Counted from the stretch's first letter, positions 32,579-44,419 are shown. The stretch: DNA of 64,000 bases from Capra hircus (GCF_001704415.2 NC_030817.1:55971550-56035549); one strand, 5' to 3'. The notes: generated by a model not told the origin, from the sequence alone. Numbers and translations: made by a program.

Positions 32579-33027
32579 TCAACCCTTCTTGATTCCTTAT
32601 TCTGTGCTAAGAAATTGCAAACATTACTTCACACACTCTGGAGTTTTCTTGACTAGTTGCAGGCTGAGCCCATCACTCTCTACTGAGGCTGGTTCCATTC
32701 CTGGGAAAACAACCCAGAAATCACCCCTTTCTTTTGTGCTGTGCTTGACAGATGTGATAGAGTGGGTTTGTTTTTTTTTTTTTTTGTATTTTTTAAATTA
32801 CAAATTAATTCATTCTAGAAAGTAGCAAATGCATTTATTTTCTTCTCTGCATTTTAATTTCCTCTCTGAATTTGTTTGATAGCAAGGAAAATAATAAAAT
32901 AAAAATTTGTTAAGTGTGTTCTCAGAGCTCGTAACTGTATGCCCCACTCTTCTTGAGGAAACAATAATCATATGCTACCTTTTACATGAATCAGACCTTT
33001 GTTGGAATGGACCCATGTATATCGGTT
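32579..33027. other. AT-rich unique sequence
   Basis: Includes a T-run near 32770-32785. No gene or repeat is recognised. Confidence 0.45.
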
Positions 33028-35124
33028 CCGTTCAATTCAGTTGCTCAGTCATGTCCAACTCTTTGTGACCCCGTGAAATGCAGCACGCCAGGCCTCCCTG
33101 TCCATCACCAACTCCTGGAGCTTACATAAACTCATGTCCATTGAGTCAGTGATGCCATCCAACATCTCATGCTCTGTTGTCACCTTCTCCTCCTGCCTTC
33201 AGTCTTTCCCAGGATCAGGGTCTTTTTCAGTGGGTCAGTTCTTCACATCAGGTGGCCAAAGTATTGGAGTTTCAGCTTCAGCATCAGTACTTCCAATGAA
33301 TATTTAGGACGGATTTCCTTTAGAATGGACTGGTTGGATCTCCTTACAGTCGAAGGGACTCTCAAGAGTCATCTCTACCACCACAGTTCAAAAGCATCAA
33401 TTCTGCAGTGCTCAGCTTTCTTTATAGTCCAACTTTCACATCCATACATGACTACTGGAAAAACCATACCCTTGACTAGATGGACCTTTGTTGGCAAAGT
33501 AATGTCTCTGCTTTTTAATAAGCTGTCTAGGTTGTTCATAACTTTTCTCCAAGGAGTAAGTGTCTTTTAATTTCATGGCTGCAGCCACCATCTGCAGTGA
33601 TTTTGGAGCCCAAAAAAATAAAGTCTGTCACTGTTTCTACTGTTTCCCCATCTATTTGCCATGAAGTGATGGGACCAGACGCCATGATCTTAATTTTCTG
33701 AATGTTGAGTTTTAAGCCAACTTTTTCACTTTCCTCTTTCACTTTCATACAGAGGCTCTTTAGTTCTTTTTCACTTTCTACCAAAAGGGTGGTGTTACCT
33801 GCATATCTGAGGTTATTGATATTTCTCCCGGCAATCTTGATTCCAGCTTGGGCTTCATCCAGTCGAGCATTTCTCATGATGTACTCTGAATATAAGTTAA
33901 ATAAGCAGGGTGACAATATACAGCCTTGACATACTCCTTTCCCAAACATACTCCTTTGTTTGGAACCAGTCTGTTCCATGTCCAGTTCTAACTGTTGCTT
34001 CTTGACCTACATAGAGGTTTCTCAGGAGGCAGGTCAGGTGATCTGGTATTCCCATCTCTTTCAGAATTTTCCAGTTTGTTGTGATCCACACAGTCAAAGA
34101 TTTTGTCATAGTCAATAAAGCAGAAGTAGATGTTTTTCTGGAACTCTCTTGCTTTTTCAATGATCCAGCAGATGTTGGCAATTTGATCTCTGGTTCCTCT
34201 GCCTTTTCTAAATCCAGCTTGAACATCTGGAAGTTCACGGTTCACATATTGCTGAAGCCTGGCTTGGAGAATTTTGAGCATTACTTGCTAGCGTGTGAGA
34301 TGAATACAGTTGTGCAGTAGTTTGAGCATTCTTTGGCATTGCCTTTCTTTGGGATTGGAATGAAAACTGACCTTTTCCAGTCCTGTGGCCACTGCTGAGT
34401 TTTCCAAATTTGCTGCCATATTGAGTACAGCACTTTCACAGCATCATCTTTTAGGATTTGAAATAGCTCAACTGGAATTCTGTCATCTCCATTAGCTTTG
34501 TTTGTAGTGATGCTTCCTAAGGCCCACTTGACTTCACATTCCAGGATGTCTGGCTCTAAGTAAGTGATCACACCATCGTGATTATCTGGCATCTTTTTTG
34601 TACAGTCCTTCTGTGTATTCTTGCCACCTCTTCTTAATATCTTCTGCTTCTGTCAGGTCCATACCATTTCTGTCCTTTATTGAGCCCATCTTTGCATGAA
34701 ATGTTCCCTTGGTATCTCTAATTTTCTTGAAGAGATCTCTAGTCTTTCCCATTCTATTGTTTTCCTCTATTTCTTTGCATTGATCACTGAGGAAGGCTTT
34801 CTTATCTCTCCTTGCTATTCTTTAGTACTCTGCATTCAGATGCTTATAACTTTCCTTTTCTCATTTACCTTTTGCTTCTCTTTTTTTCATAGTTGTTTGT
34901 AAGCCCTCTTCAAATAACCATTTTGCCTTTTTGCATTTCTTTTTCTTGGGGATAGTCTTGATCACTGCCTCCTGTACAATGTTACATACCTCCATCCATA
35001 GTTCTTCAGGCACTCTGTCTATCAGATCTAATCCCTTGAATTGATTTGTCACTTCCGCTGTATAATCGTAAGGAATTTGATTTAGGTCATACCTGAATGG
35101 TCTAGTGGTTTTCCCTACCTTAAT
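33028..35124 (-). mobile_element. BovB LINE, 5'-truncated, 2.1 kb
   Basis: Starts on the plus strand with ttcaattcagttgctcagtc (the 3' end). It runs continuously upstream through the RT to the linker just after the endonuclease, ending at ggtcatacctgaatggtcta and ttttccctacctt. No endonuclease remains. Confidence 0.94.
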
Positions 35125-35130
35125 TGCCAA
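33536..35130 (-). pseudogene. BovB reverse transcriptase, multiply broken
   Basis: Minus frames in protein order: 34861-35130 (AIKVGKTTRPFRYDLNQIPY), 34281-34592 (FIPIPKKGNAKECSNY), 33988-34281 (GFRKGRGTRDQIANICWIIE, FIDYDKIFD) and 33536-33979 (VCQGCILSPCLFNLYSEYIM). The catalytic YADD box reads YAGN and motif A has D-K-I changes. Stops and frameshifts separate all blocks. Confidence 0.88.
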
Positions 35131-35164
35131 ATTGTTTAATATTCACACTGTCCTAAAAAATATT

Positions 35165-35295
35165 TGTCAACAGTTTACAGATGAGGAAACTAAGGCTCAG
35201 ATAATGCCTCTGGTCCATGTCATACAGCTTAGTAGAGGCAGAGGCAAGATTTGCACCCAAATCTCTCTGACTTCAAAGCTGGTTCTCAGATGTTC
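35165..35295 (-). mobile_element. MIR SINE
   Basis: tttacagatgaggaaactaa, gtcatacagcttagtagagg, atttgcacccaaatctctct, gacttcaaagctggttctca is a well-kept MIR complement. Confidence 0.8.
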
Positions 35296-35390
35296 CCTAA
35301 GAACCCCACTGTGTACAAGACAACTTGTCAAGTGCTGCGGAGACCAGGAAAGGGACTGGTGTCAGGCCCTGACCAGAAACAGCTTGCTGT

Positions 35391-35527
35391 TGTTTAGTTG
35401 CTAAGTCATCTCTGACTCCTTGCAACCCTGTGGACCGCAGCATGCCAGGCTTCCTTGTCCGTCACTGTTTCCTGGAGTTGGCTCAGACTCATGTCCATTG
35501 TGTTGATGATGCCATCCAACCATCTCC
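35391..35527 (-). mobile_element. BovB 3' terminal fragment
   Basis: ttgtttagttgctaagtcat, ccgcagcatgccaggcttcc, ctggagttggctcagactca, tgatgatgccatccaaccat. About 135 bases. Confidence 0.85.
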
Positions 35528-37549
35528 AGGGTCAGAAAACAAGATATACAGAAACCCAGAGTTTGGAGAAGCCTTGTCTCTAGGGAGCCTGGCAGGTTTC
35601 TTGGAGGAGATAAACTTGACCCTCTGCAGGCCAGTGGGCCCTGCTGGGGTCAGTCTGTGGATTGGAGGCTGGCAGGAATGCCCAGAGCAGGAAACCACGC
35701 AGCATCCTGAACCCACGCTGATTTTAGGCTGGCCAGAACTGGACGGGAGCCAGTAGTGAGCTCATTTCCCCAGGTCAACTCGGAGCTGTGGGGAGAGGAC
35801 ATGGCCAGGGCTTGGGATTTAGGCTCAGCTCCCTCGTCTGGTTTTGCAATAGCTGATTAATTCACCTGCTTCTCCAGCCCTCCCCAGAGGCTTCCTCCAG
35901 CTCTCCCATCACCCTAATCTCCTGCTGAAGAACGCACCCTTCCAGCATGGCTGCTGAGAACCTGGGTTGAGGACATGTGGCCCTGGCCCTGTGATCCCTT
36001 CCCGAGCCTGGGGACTGAGAAGTAAAGTAAAAAGGAACTCCACCAACATCCCCTGCAGGACAAGTCGGAAGTGTTTTATCTCCCAAGTCCTTGGGAAGCG
36101 CCTCACTAGTGGCCATCATCCCATTATTATTATTGTCATTACTGTTGTCTGTCTTTACAGTCTTCCAACCTTTCTTGAATGGCCTTCTTCCCCTTTCCTT
36201 GACTCCATTCCTGTCCATATTTCTCTGTAGCATCTATCTCTCCCTCCTGGCTTCCCCACTGTCCCGGACTTTTAAAATATACCTTCCCTTGTCTCATTCC
36301 ACCAGTGCCTGGGAAATCCCTGGGAGTCAAAAGGGATCTTCTCTAACAGGTGGTTGGTCTTGGCGTGTGTGTTAATCCACTAAATGAGCCCATGCTGACA
36401 TGTGAGTGAGGTGGGTGGTTCCACGCATGGCCTCTCACACACAATATAGGAAGACACAGCCCTTACTCCAATCCGTGTTTATTGAGCAACTATTTAGTGC
36501 AAGGCACCATGGTGAACTTTGTCAATATCTCCCAAAGCCAAGAGGGTTATTTCAGAAAGTACTGGAAACGGCATTTCCTGAACTTAGTTCTCATGTCTTT
36601 CTGTCTGTCTGTCCTTGCAATTTGTTCATGTTTTCACATTTTAACCCTGAGACAGAACTCTTTCCCCTCATCAGGGACAGAGTCAGGAGCATGCAAAAAA
36701 AAGGATGGCAAAGGCAAGGACAGAGAGCCCACAGAAGCCCAAGCTGTGTGTGAAACAAGACAGGCATTGCTGAGCTGTGGCCTTGGGACTCTCCCTTCCA
36801 ACAGCAGTCACAGTGTGGAGGAGGAGGGTAAAGGATGTCCCCCACCAAAGCTAGAGCTGCTGGGGATTATAGAAAGCTCCACCAGAGGCCCAGCCAACAG
36901 GGATCCAGATGAGAGTCTGAACTGTGCTTTAGATAATAGACAACTGAAAGTAGGGTCATGAGCCCACTTTCTTCTCAATCCCATGGGTCTCCCTGGAAGG
37001 CCACATGTTTCAGAGCAGTCTGGGGTCTGGAGAGAGAGAAGTCTGAGTAATCATGCCAGTGTAGTGAGAGATCCTTCTTATCCACCAGTGTGACTTAGCC
37101 CTGTGCCATGGTGAACTTCCCTTTTTGTTTCCATGAACTCTGTAGCAGGGCTGGGTTTCCTGTTCTGGAGAGGGACCATCCACCAGCTTGCTCTGCTCCC
37201 TCTGCTTTCTCTCCTTCGAAATTCCTGGAAACAGGCCCAGAGCAGAAGTGAAATTGATGCAGAAGAGGCACCGCAATGTGGTTGGAGCCCAGAAACTCAC
37301 TGTTGTGGGCACAAGGCTCCTCGGGGGCTTAGCAGTCAGCACTCCTGCTTGTGTTCCAGAAGCTCTGGGATGGAGTCCCCTCCTGACATAAGCCAGAAGG
37401 GCCCTGAGGCAAGCTTTCTGCTAACTTGCAGAATCAAGAGGTTTCTTTTCTCCCTGCAACTCTTCCTTTTTTCAAAGGAAACCTTAACCACAGTGGAAAA
37501 GATTTCTAATTTTTTCCTAATTAGGTAAATAACATATATTCTATATTAT
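35528..37549. other. Unique sequence, no gene recognised
   Basis: About 2 kb. A MIR-like snippet lies near 36475-36515 (gtttattgagcaactattta). Frames of 115-159 codons at 36406-36753 and 36482-36961 (+) overlap in different frames and show no domain. An exon cannot be excluded but is not supported. Confidence 0.45.
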
Positions 37550-38535
37550 AATTTTTTAATTGAATACCACAAAAAAGTACAAAGAAAATAAAAACCACCT
37601 GAGTTCTCGCCACACTGAGTTGTCACCACTGACAATTTAGTAGCCATCATTTCATTCATCGTCATGTACAGACACACACATACCTTAACATGAAAGGGAT
37701 GTCACACATGATGCTTAATCACAGACATTTTGACGATGTGTTTTTGCTTAGGTTTAGTTTAGTTTGGTCTGTTCTGGACTTGACTGACTTGGTTGGGTTT
37801 AGTTGAGTTTAGTCCAGTCTGTGTAGTTTGGTATGGTGTGGCTTGCTTTGGTTTCACTGGTTTGATTTGGTTTAGTTGGATTTTGTTTGGTCTGGTTTGG
37901 TGTGTTCTGTTTGATCGATTTTAGTTGGATTTAATTTGATTTGGTCTGATCTGGTCTGTCTTGATTTGGCCTGGTTTGGTCTACTCTCTTCTGATCACAT
38001 CTGATCTGGTCTCATCTGGTTCGATTTGGTTTGTTCTGGTTGAGCTTACCTCCCCAGTGTCCCTCCTTGACATGTATCCTCAAGTATCTTTCTTCATGTT
38101 CATTCAAACGTGAGGGGGTTGGAAGCATAGTTTATTTCACAGAAACTGAGACTTTGCTGTATACATGTCTCCACACCTTGCCTCTCTTTTCCCTGATGTA
38201 TCCTGGAAATCCCTCTGAGTCAGTAAGTATCGATCCAGCGTATTCCCTTTAATGACTGCCCAGTATTCCATGGTATGTGTGGACCCTGGGCACTCAGGTT
38301 TTGTCCACCAAGAGACTGTAGCCCGATCTCCCGTGTTTGGCCGCTACACATGTGTTTCTCTCGATGCCATCGTGCTACACCCACCTCCAAGGACTATTCA
38401 CGTAACTGTGCTACCCTGCAATGCAGGCTGCCATTATTATTATCCTGTGACTAGTCTTCCATTCTGATACTTTGTTCCTGTGGAAAGCACACCCAGCAGT
38501 GAGATTGCTGGGTAAGAAGATCTGTGTATTTTTAC
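37550..38535 (-). mobile_element. Old L1ME-type 3' end containing a GT-rich array
   Basis: Left part: acaaagaaaataaaaaccac. Right part: aatgactgcccagtattcca, tggtatgtgtgg, then cagtgagattgctgggtaag. These are complement L1ME landmarks in the right order. The array at 37740-38045 lies between them. Diverged, boundaries soft. Confidence 0.5.
37740..38045 (+). repeat. Degenerate GT-rich pentanucleotide array, about 300 bases
   Basis: Runs of TTTGG, TCTGG, TTTGA and TTAGT type 5-mers (for example ggtctggtttggtgtgttct, ttggtctgatctggtctgtc). It is very rich in T and G and poor in A and C on this strand. Units drift, but the 5-base rhythm is clear over most of its length. Confidence 0.85.
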
Positions 38536-38542
38536 TTGTAAT

Positions 38543-39454
38543 CAGTTCAGTTCAGTTGCTCAGTCGTGTCCAACTCTTTACAACCCCATGAATCGCAGCA
38601 CACCAGGCCTCCCTGTCTATCACCAACTCCCGGAGTTCACTCAGACTCATGTCCATCGAGTCAGTGTTGCCGTCCAGCCATCTCATCCTCTGTCGTCCCC
38701 TTCTCCTCCTGCCCCCAATCCCTCCCAGCATCAGAGTCTTTTCCAATGAGTCAACTCTTCACATGAGGTGGCCAAAGTACTGGAGCTTCAGCTTTAACAT
38801 CATTCCTTCCAAAGAAATCCCAGGGCTGATCTCCTTCAGAATGGACTGGTTGGATCTCCTTGCAGTCCAAGGGACTCTCAAGAGTCTTCTCCAATACCAC
38901 AGTTCACAAGCATCAATTCTTTGGTGCTCAGCCTTCTTCACAGTCCAACTCTCACATCCATACGTGACCACAGGAAAAAACATAGCCTTGACTAGACGGA
39001 CCTTAGTCAGCAAAGTAACGTCTCTGTTTTTAAATATACTATCTAGGTTGCTCATAACTTTTCTTCCAAGGAGCAAGCGTCTTTTTATTTCATGGCTGCA
39101 GTCACCATCTGCAGTGATTTTGGAGCCCCAAAAAATTAAGTCTGACACTGTTGCCACTGTTTCCCCATCTCTTTCCCATGAAGTGATGGGACCAGATGCC
39201 ATGATCTTAGTTTTCTGAATGTTGAGCTTTAAGCCAACTTTTTCACTCTCCTCTTTCACTTTCATCAAGAGGCTTTTTAGTTCCTCTTCACTTTCTGCCA
39301 TAAGGGTGGTGTCATCTGCATATCTGAGGTTATTGATATTTCTCCCAGCAATCTTGATTCCAGCTTGTGTTTCTTCCAGTCCAGCATTTCTCATGATGTA
39401 CTCTGCATAGAAGTTAAATAAGCAGGGTGACAATATACATCCTTGACATCCTGA
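38543..39454 (-). mobile_element. BovB LINE, 5'-truncated, 0.9 kb, little decayed
   Basis: Begins agttcagttcagttgctcag (tandem 3' end) and reads without a break to cagggtgacaatatacatcc. Closest of all copies here to the general BovB wording. Confidence 0.94.
38759..39454 (-). pseudogene. BovB RT C-terminal part with intact YADD box
   Basis: One uninterrupted minus frame (the open frame itself extends to 39547, upstream of the element). It has GCILSPCLFNFYAEYIMRNA, then NINNLRYADDTTLMAESEEE with the catalytic YADD encoded at 39311-39322. It continues past CESWTVKKAEHQRIDACELW to LKLQYFGHLM. Motif A and everything N-terminal are missing through 5' truncation, so it cannot work alone. Confidence 0.88.
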
Positions 39455-39589
39455 CATATTGCTTCTCTCTCCTCCAAAAAAATGTTGATAACTTACATTT
39501 CCATTGACATTGGCAGTATATGAGCAGAAATTCCCACTATCTCCCAATTCCAGTCATCAGCAATATCTGATTGTTACTTTTTTCTGGTG

Positions 39590-39754
39590 GGGGGGATTGC
39601 TGTGTGGGGTCTTCACTGTGGTGCACAGACTCTAGAGAGCATGAGCTCAGGAGTCCCATGGTATGTGGGATCTTAGTTCCCCAACTAGGGATCAAACCCA
39701 TGTCCCCTGCATTGGAATGGGGATTCTTAACCACTGGACCACCAGGGTAGTCCA
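39590..39754 (-). mobile_element. CHR-type SINE fragment
   Basis: gggtcttcactgtggtgcac, tgtgggatcttagttcccca, gggatcaaacccatgtcccc, ttaaccactggaccaccagg. Short CHR-2-like form in complement. Confidence 0.85.
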
Positions 39755-40291
39755 TTTATTTTGCAGGGTAGTTACTCTATTTTGCATTTTCTACATTGGT
39801 AATGAGTCAGTGAGGCTGAGCATCTTTTCATTTGTTTATCAATCAATTTGGATTTGCCCTGTAATTTTTCTATTGAGCTACTCATCCTTTTTGTTTAATA
39901 AGAATTTTCTGTTATAAATTTTCATCCTTTATCTGTCATATAAGCTGTGCATCTGTTCCCTCACCCCAACTTTAATGTTTTCTTTTCCATCTTGTTTATG
40001 GTATCATACATTTATTTCAAATTTAATACTGTAATTTCATGTAGTAATTCATCTATTTTTTCATTTATAGCTTTCAGGTTTATTGCCTTAGATTACAAGG
40101 TATTGCTATTCCCTAGACTATACATATATTTTCCTAGATTTCAATATTTTTGTTTTATTTTTTACATTTAAGCTTTTAATTGATCTAGAATTTATTTGTA
40201 AATACAGTGTAAGAGAAGACTAGAATCCAACTTTATTTTCTTTCATATGGATGGCCAATGATGCTATCATCATTTATTAAAGAAATATTCA

Positions 40292-40597
40292 GGGACTTCC
40301 TTGGTGGTCCAGTGGTTAAGAATCCTCCTGCCAATATAGGGGACACAGGTTCAATCCCTGGTCCAGGAAGATGCCACAAGCCATGGAGCAACTAAGCCCA
40401 TGCACCACAACTACTGAGCCTGTGCTCTAGCGCCTGCATCACAACTGCTGAAGCCCACGTGCCTAGCACCCGTGCTCTGTGAAAACAGAAGTCACCACAA
40501 GGAGAAATCCACGCACCACAACAAAGAATAGCCCCCGCTGGCTGCAGTCAACTAGAGAAAGCTGAGGCAGCAATGAAAACCCAGTGCAGCCATAAAA
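40292..40597 (+). mobile_element. CHR-type SINE, long form, with 13-base target duplication
   Basis: gggacttccttggtggtcca, gttcaatccctggtccagga, aagcccatgcaccacaacta, aaaacccagtgcagccataa. The duplication aaagaaatattca is perfect at 40279-40291 and 40912-40924. The AT-only stretch 40598-40911 is therefore inside the inserted unit. Confidence 0.9.
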
Positions 40598-40911
40598 AAA
40601 TAATAATAATAAATAATTTTATATAAAGTATATAAATTATATGATTTGTATAATAAATAATAATTTGTAAAATTTATAAAAATTTTTATTATAATTTATT
40701 CTGATAATTTTATTATAAATTTATGTTCATTATTATAATTTTAAATAATTTATTATAATTTTATTAATAATTAAATTTTATTATAGTAAATTTATTTATA
40801 AGTTTATAAAAATTATGGTTGATAATTTATAAATATAGATTATAATTATATAATTTCTATAAATTTATATAATTTATAATAAATAAATAAATAATTTTCT
40901 CAAAAAACAGA
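40598..40911 (+). repeat. AT-only expanded SINE tail, about 310 bases
   Basis: Almost purely A and T (taataataataaataatttt, ataatttattctgataattt, and similar) with scattered G and C. It lies between the SINE body and the distal target duplication, so it is the grown-out poly(A) tail of that SINE. Confidence 0.88.
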
Positions 40912-40960
40912 AAAGAAATATTCACTTGCAACTGAAATAAAATCTCACCCTTGTCACATA

Positions 40961-41038
40961 TTGGGTTGGCCAAAAGTTCATTTGGGTTTGCTCATAACAT
41001 CCTGCAGAAAATCCGAACAAACTTTTTGGCCAACCCAA
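40961..41038. mobile_element. Palindromic mariner MITE inside L1M
   Basis: 78 bases. The left arm ttgggttggccaaaagttca pairs with the right arm actttttggccaacccaa. It is flanked by intact TA duplications at 40959-40960 and 41039-41040. Arms are better preserved at the tips than in the copy at 26762. Central bases (ctcataacatcctgc) would form the loop. Confidence 0.92.
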
Positions 41039-42310
41039 TATTGCAGTCACATGCATTGCGACCATTCTGGTGCTTTCTCTTCTGTTTCAGTGTTCTATCC
41101 CTCTGTTTTTGTGCCAGGACTATTCTGACTCTGATTGCAGAGGCTTTGTGGTATGTTTTAATATCTTGTAAAGCCCTCTAGCCTTATTTTCCAGAAGACA
41201 TGCAAGCCATTGAGATGCCAATTAAAACTGTACTACCTTCTAATTATATTTTCTATCCAAGAATGTGGATGTGCTTCCATCTGTTCAGCTCTTTAAGACT
41301 TTAAATTTTCTCCCTATAATTCCTGTACCTGTTTTCTCAAATTGATTCCTAAGTTTATTATAACCGTGATGCTGTTCTGATTGAGTTATTTTCCATTTCT
41401 TCCTATGGCTAGTCTACTATTTGTTTAGAAATAAAAACCCTACGCTTTAACATATTTATCCCAGTACCAAGTGCCAAATTTCCTGATTAGTTCTGAGTAG
41501 GGGAGGAGTTAGTTTGGGGTTTGTTGTTTGTTTGTTTGTTTGTTTTTACTGACTGTAAAATACTGAGGTTTTCTAGATGTAACTATACCATCAACAAAAT
41601 GGGCAATTTTATCTCTTTTTTTCCCCAAAAATTTTCTACAAATTATTTCACTTTCCTGTCTTTCTGTACACATTAAAACTTCCAGAACAATATTTAACAG
41701 TAATGGGGACAGTGTTTCTGATTTAAATGGAAATGTCTTAACAAATCACTATTTGTAGCATTTGTTGTCTTTTGATATTTAATTATATTAACTATAGTTA
41801 ATGTATTAGTAGTTCCTTCTATTTTTCTTAGGATTTCTATTGGGAAAGGCTGCTGAATTTTACTGAATGCCTTGTCAACCTCCATTGATCTGATCACATT
41901 TTCTTCCTTTAATTTGTTGATGAATATAGAAGTCTAAATAAAACATTAGCATTAAATCAAAAGAATAATACATTTTGACCCAAGGATTAATCCCCAGTAT
42001 GTAAGGGTATATTGGCATCTCTTTTCACAAATTAGATTACTTAGATTTTGGTTTTGTACTTTTTCAGGTTTCACATAGAAGTTGACAGTGTCGACCTATG
42101 CAAGTTTTTCATCTCATTGCATCTATTTATACGCTACCATTTCTTCGGGTTTTTCAAGTCTGTTGCTGTAGTCACACCTGCGTTTGCCTATAATTGTTCT
42201 GATTCCTTCTACAGGCATGCTCACACTTCCCTTCCTCTGGGCTGGTCTTCTGTAATTCTGCTTTCATTTTCTTTACCCCTTCGTCATATTTTTTTTTCTT
42301 CTGTTTTCAT

Positions 42311-42758
42311 TGGGCTTTTTGAAAATAGAAGTAATGTTTACCACTAGAATCTGGCCATTTAAAATCTTGCACATGTGTTTTTACTAACTGAAGCAATGTG
42401 GCCGCTGTCCCATCTTGACCCACCTTGATTGACACAATTCCTTGGGGGTCCTGACTCTTTCACCTGAAGAGGTGACACCCACACTGTGACAGAAGAGGGC
42501 TTATGAAACTGTGAGCCCTTTCGAGATGAGAACTCTGGCTCCCGACTCCTGGCAGAGGCCTGGGCACTGCTGGCTCTTCAGGAATGCTGAGAAGAAGGGT
42601 GCAGGGAAAGTTGAATGAGTCCCTAGAGTGGTTCTAAAGAATGGGAAAAGAGATGTCTCAATCACACTTTTGCTTTTTCCTTATGACAAAGGCAATATAT
42701 ACTCACTGAAAAGAATTAAAAATATGGAAATCAAAAGGAACATTTAACTCACCCAACA
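42311..42758. other. Unique sequence, then possible L1ME text from 42690
   Basis: No gene is seen. Around 42690-42755 and 42895-42945 the wording (ggcaatatatactcactgaa, aaccacccaatatcccctga) suggests an old L1ME complement split by the next SINE. Confidence 0.4.
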
Positions 42759-42893
42759 GGGACTTCCCTGGCAGTCCAGTAGTTAAGACTCCACACTTCC
42801 AACGCAGGGGGTGTGGGTTTGATCCCTGGTCGGGGAATTAAGATCCCACGTGCCTCATGGCATCACCAAAAAAAAAAAAATTAAAAACAAACC
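42759..42893 (+). mobile_element. CHR-type SINE, short form
   Basis: gggacttccctggcagtcca, tttgatccctggtcggggaa, gatcccacgtgcctcatggc and a poly(A) of 13. The duplicate CACCCAA seems to flank it (42750s and 42901-42907). Confidence 0.87.
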
Positions 42894-42954
42894 AAAAAAC
42901 CACCCAATATCCCCTGACTCAGAGATTAAATGTTACTAATACTCCTACTGAGAG

Positions 42955-43155
42955 GGGGCTCATGGCAGCACAGGCTCAGCATCAGAAGAGAAGCTCCATT
43001 ATCCATTCTGGTGGGATCTCAGGCAAGCAAGTCCACCTCTTGATCCTCACTTTCCTCATCTAAAACAGAGAGAACACTTCACCATATAGGTTTGTTATAG
43101 GATCAACTGAAATAATATTTATAAAGCACTTGACACATAGTAAGATTTCAAGGGA
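42955..43155 (+). mobile_element. MIR SINE
   Basis: caggctcagcatcagaagag, cctcactttcctcatctaaa, ggtttgttataggatcaact, aagcacttgacacatagtaa is MIR in sense, nearly full length. Confidence 0.65.
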
Positions 43156-44419
43156 CAGATATTATTTATAACATTCTTTATATGTCCATTCAGTCTTTTC
43201 CTCTATGCAAATCTATGACATTATATAGACACATACACATATGTAGTAAAAATGGAAGCTGGGCCCCAGGATGTTTCTAGAATAAGCAGTGAATGCTCTT
43301 ATTTCTCCCCAGCACATGGATGCAGAGTTGGCTCTCTTTTCTGCCCCCCCACTCCATGCACAGCACACATGCTTCTCCTTGGCAGTCAGACTGGAGCCTG
43401 CCTCCCACTTCAAGGTGTGAGCTCCTCCTAAACTCACCTGGGGTCTATTAGTGGACAGGATCAAAGGAAACCCAGTCTATGTTTTTTCATTCAATGTGCC
43501 CCATGTGTTCTACATCTTACTCTAGAGCAGTGATACTTGTCAGAATGAAGCAGCATTCACTATTTGCAAATCACAGGATATAAATAATTTAAATGCACTC
43601 CAAAGATATTGTTTTAAACTAGGCTGCCCAGACAGGCTGGACAAAGGGAGGTTGAGCAAGTCATCTCGTTCTATTTAATCCTGCAACAATCTGGGAAGGA
43701 TTTCAGAGTGCCTCTCTAACCTAATATTTATAAAATTCTCTTTTCTAAATGTATACAGTTATTTCAACATTTGGTATGTTTCTGTGTGTACAATAACACT
43801 TCAGCTCTGCACCCAGTTTTCGTTACCCAGAGTTAGACATGGAGTGGATACTTTCAGTGCTCATTGAATGAATGAATGAATGGGTTAAGTGAACTCCTGC
43901 CCAAGCTGGGAAATAAAAGAGAACTAAATCCAGAACTAAAATCCAGATCTCACGACCTCTGACCCCAAATCTTATACCTTTCTATCTTTTCATCAGGGTA
44001 ATTTATATCTTACATCAAACCCAAACAGCCATTTTCAGTCCTATTCATCGTCCATTCATTCATTTAGCAAATAGTCACTGGGCACCTGCTGTGTGCCAGG
44101 TTCTTCTTCTAATAATTACACACACGGAAGTATGAGTGATGACCTTGGCCATTGCTGTTATTGAAGAGTCTAAGTGGTCCGACCCATGCTATCCAGAGGA
44201 GGACCTAGTCCCCTTTACACCCTGCTCTAGCCCAGCCTGAAGGAGAGTCAGGATTGGGAGGTGGGAATAGCAGGGAGAAATATTGTTCCAAGGGTGCCCT
44301 GATCCCTTCTTTGGGTGCAGCATCTCAGGTTCCCAAGTCCTTCCAGCCACACTCAGCTCCCCCTGGTCCCAGCTATTGCACTTCACCCACGATGCCATGC
44401 CTCAGGCTGTAGACCTCTT
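43156..44419. other. Mostly unique sequence
   Basis: Includes an (ATGA)n run near 43863-43882, probably an L2 end, and a MIR complement scrap near 44065-44130 (cactgggcacctgctgtgtg). No gene is supported. Confidence 0.45.

Larger units (their letters stand above)
39770..42310 (-). mobile_element. L1M remnant (ORF2 RT region), interrupted twice
   Basis: Complement L1 ORF2 text at 39770-40278 (gaggctgagcatcttttcat, cttgtttatggtatcataca, ttgatctagaatttattt, tttcatatggatggccaatg). It continues at 40925-42310 (ctctgtttttgtgccaggac, aggatttctattgggaaagg, ccttgtcaacctccattgat). The interruptions are a CHR SINE with a long AT tail and a mariner MITE. No intact frame. Confidence 0.7.

Noticed and set aside
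32235..32825. 196-codon plus frame
   Set aside because: It lies mostly in the complement of a CHR SINE, which is open by chance.
36406..36961. Overlapping 115- and 159-codon plus frames
   Set aside because: Different frames over the same DNA, no recognisable family, no supported splice sites. A real exon would need alignment evidence.
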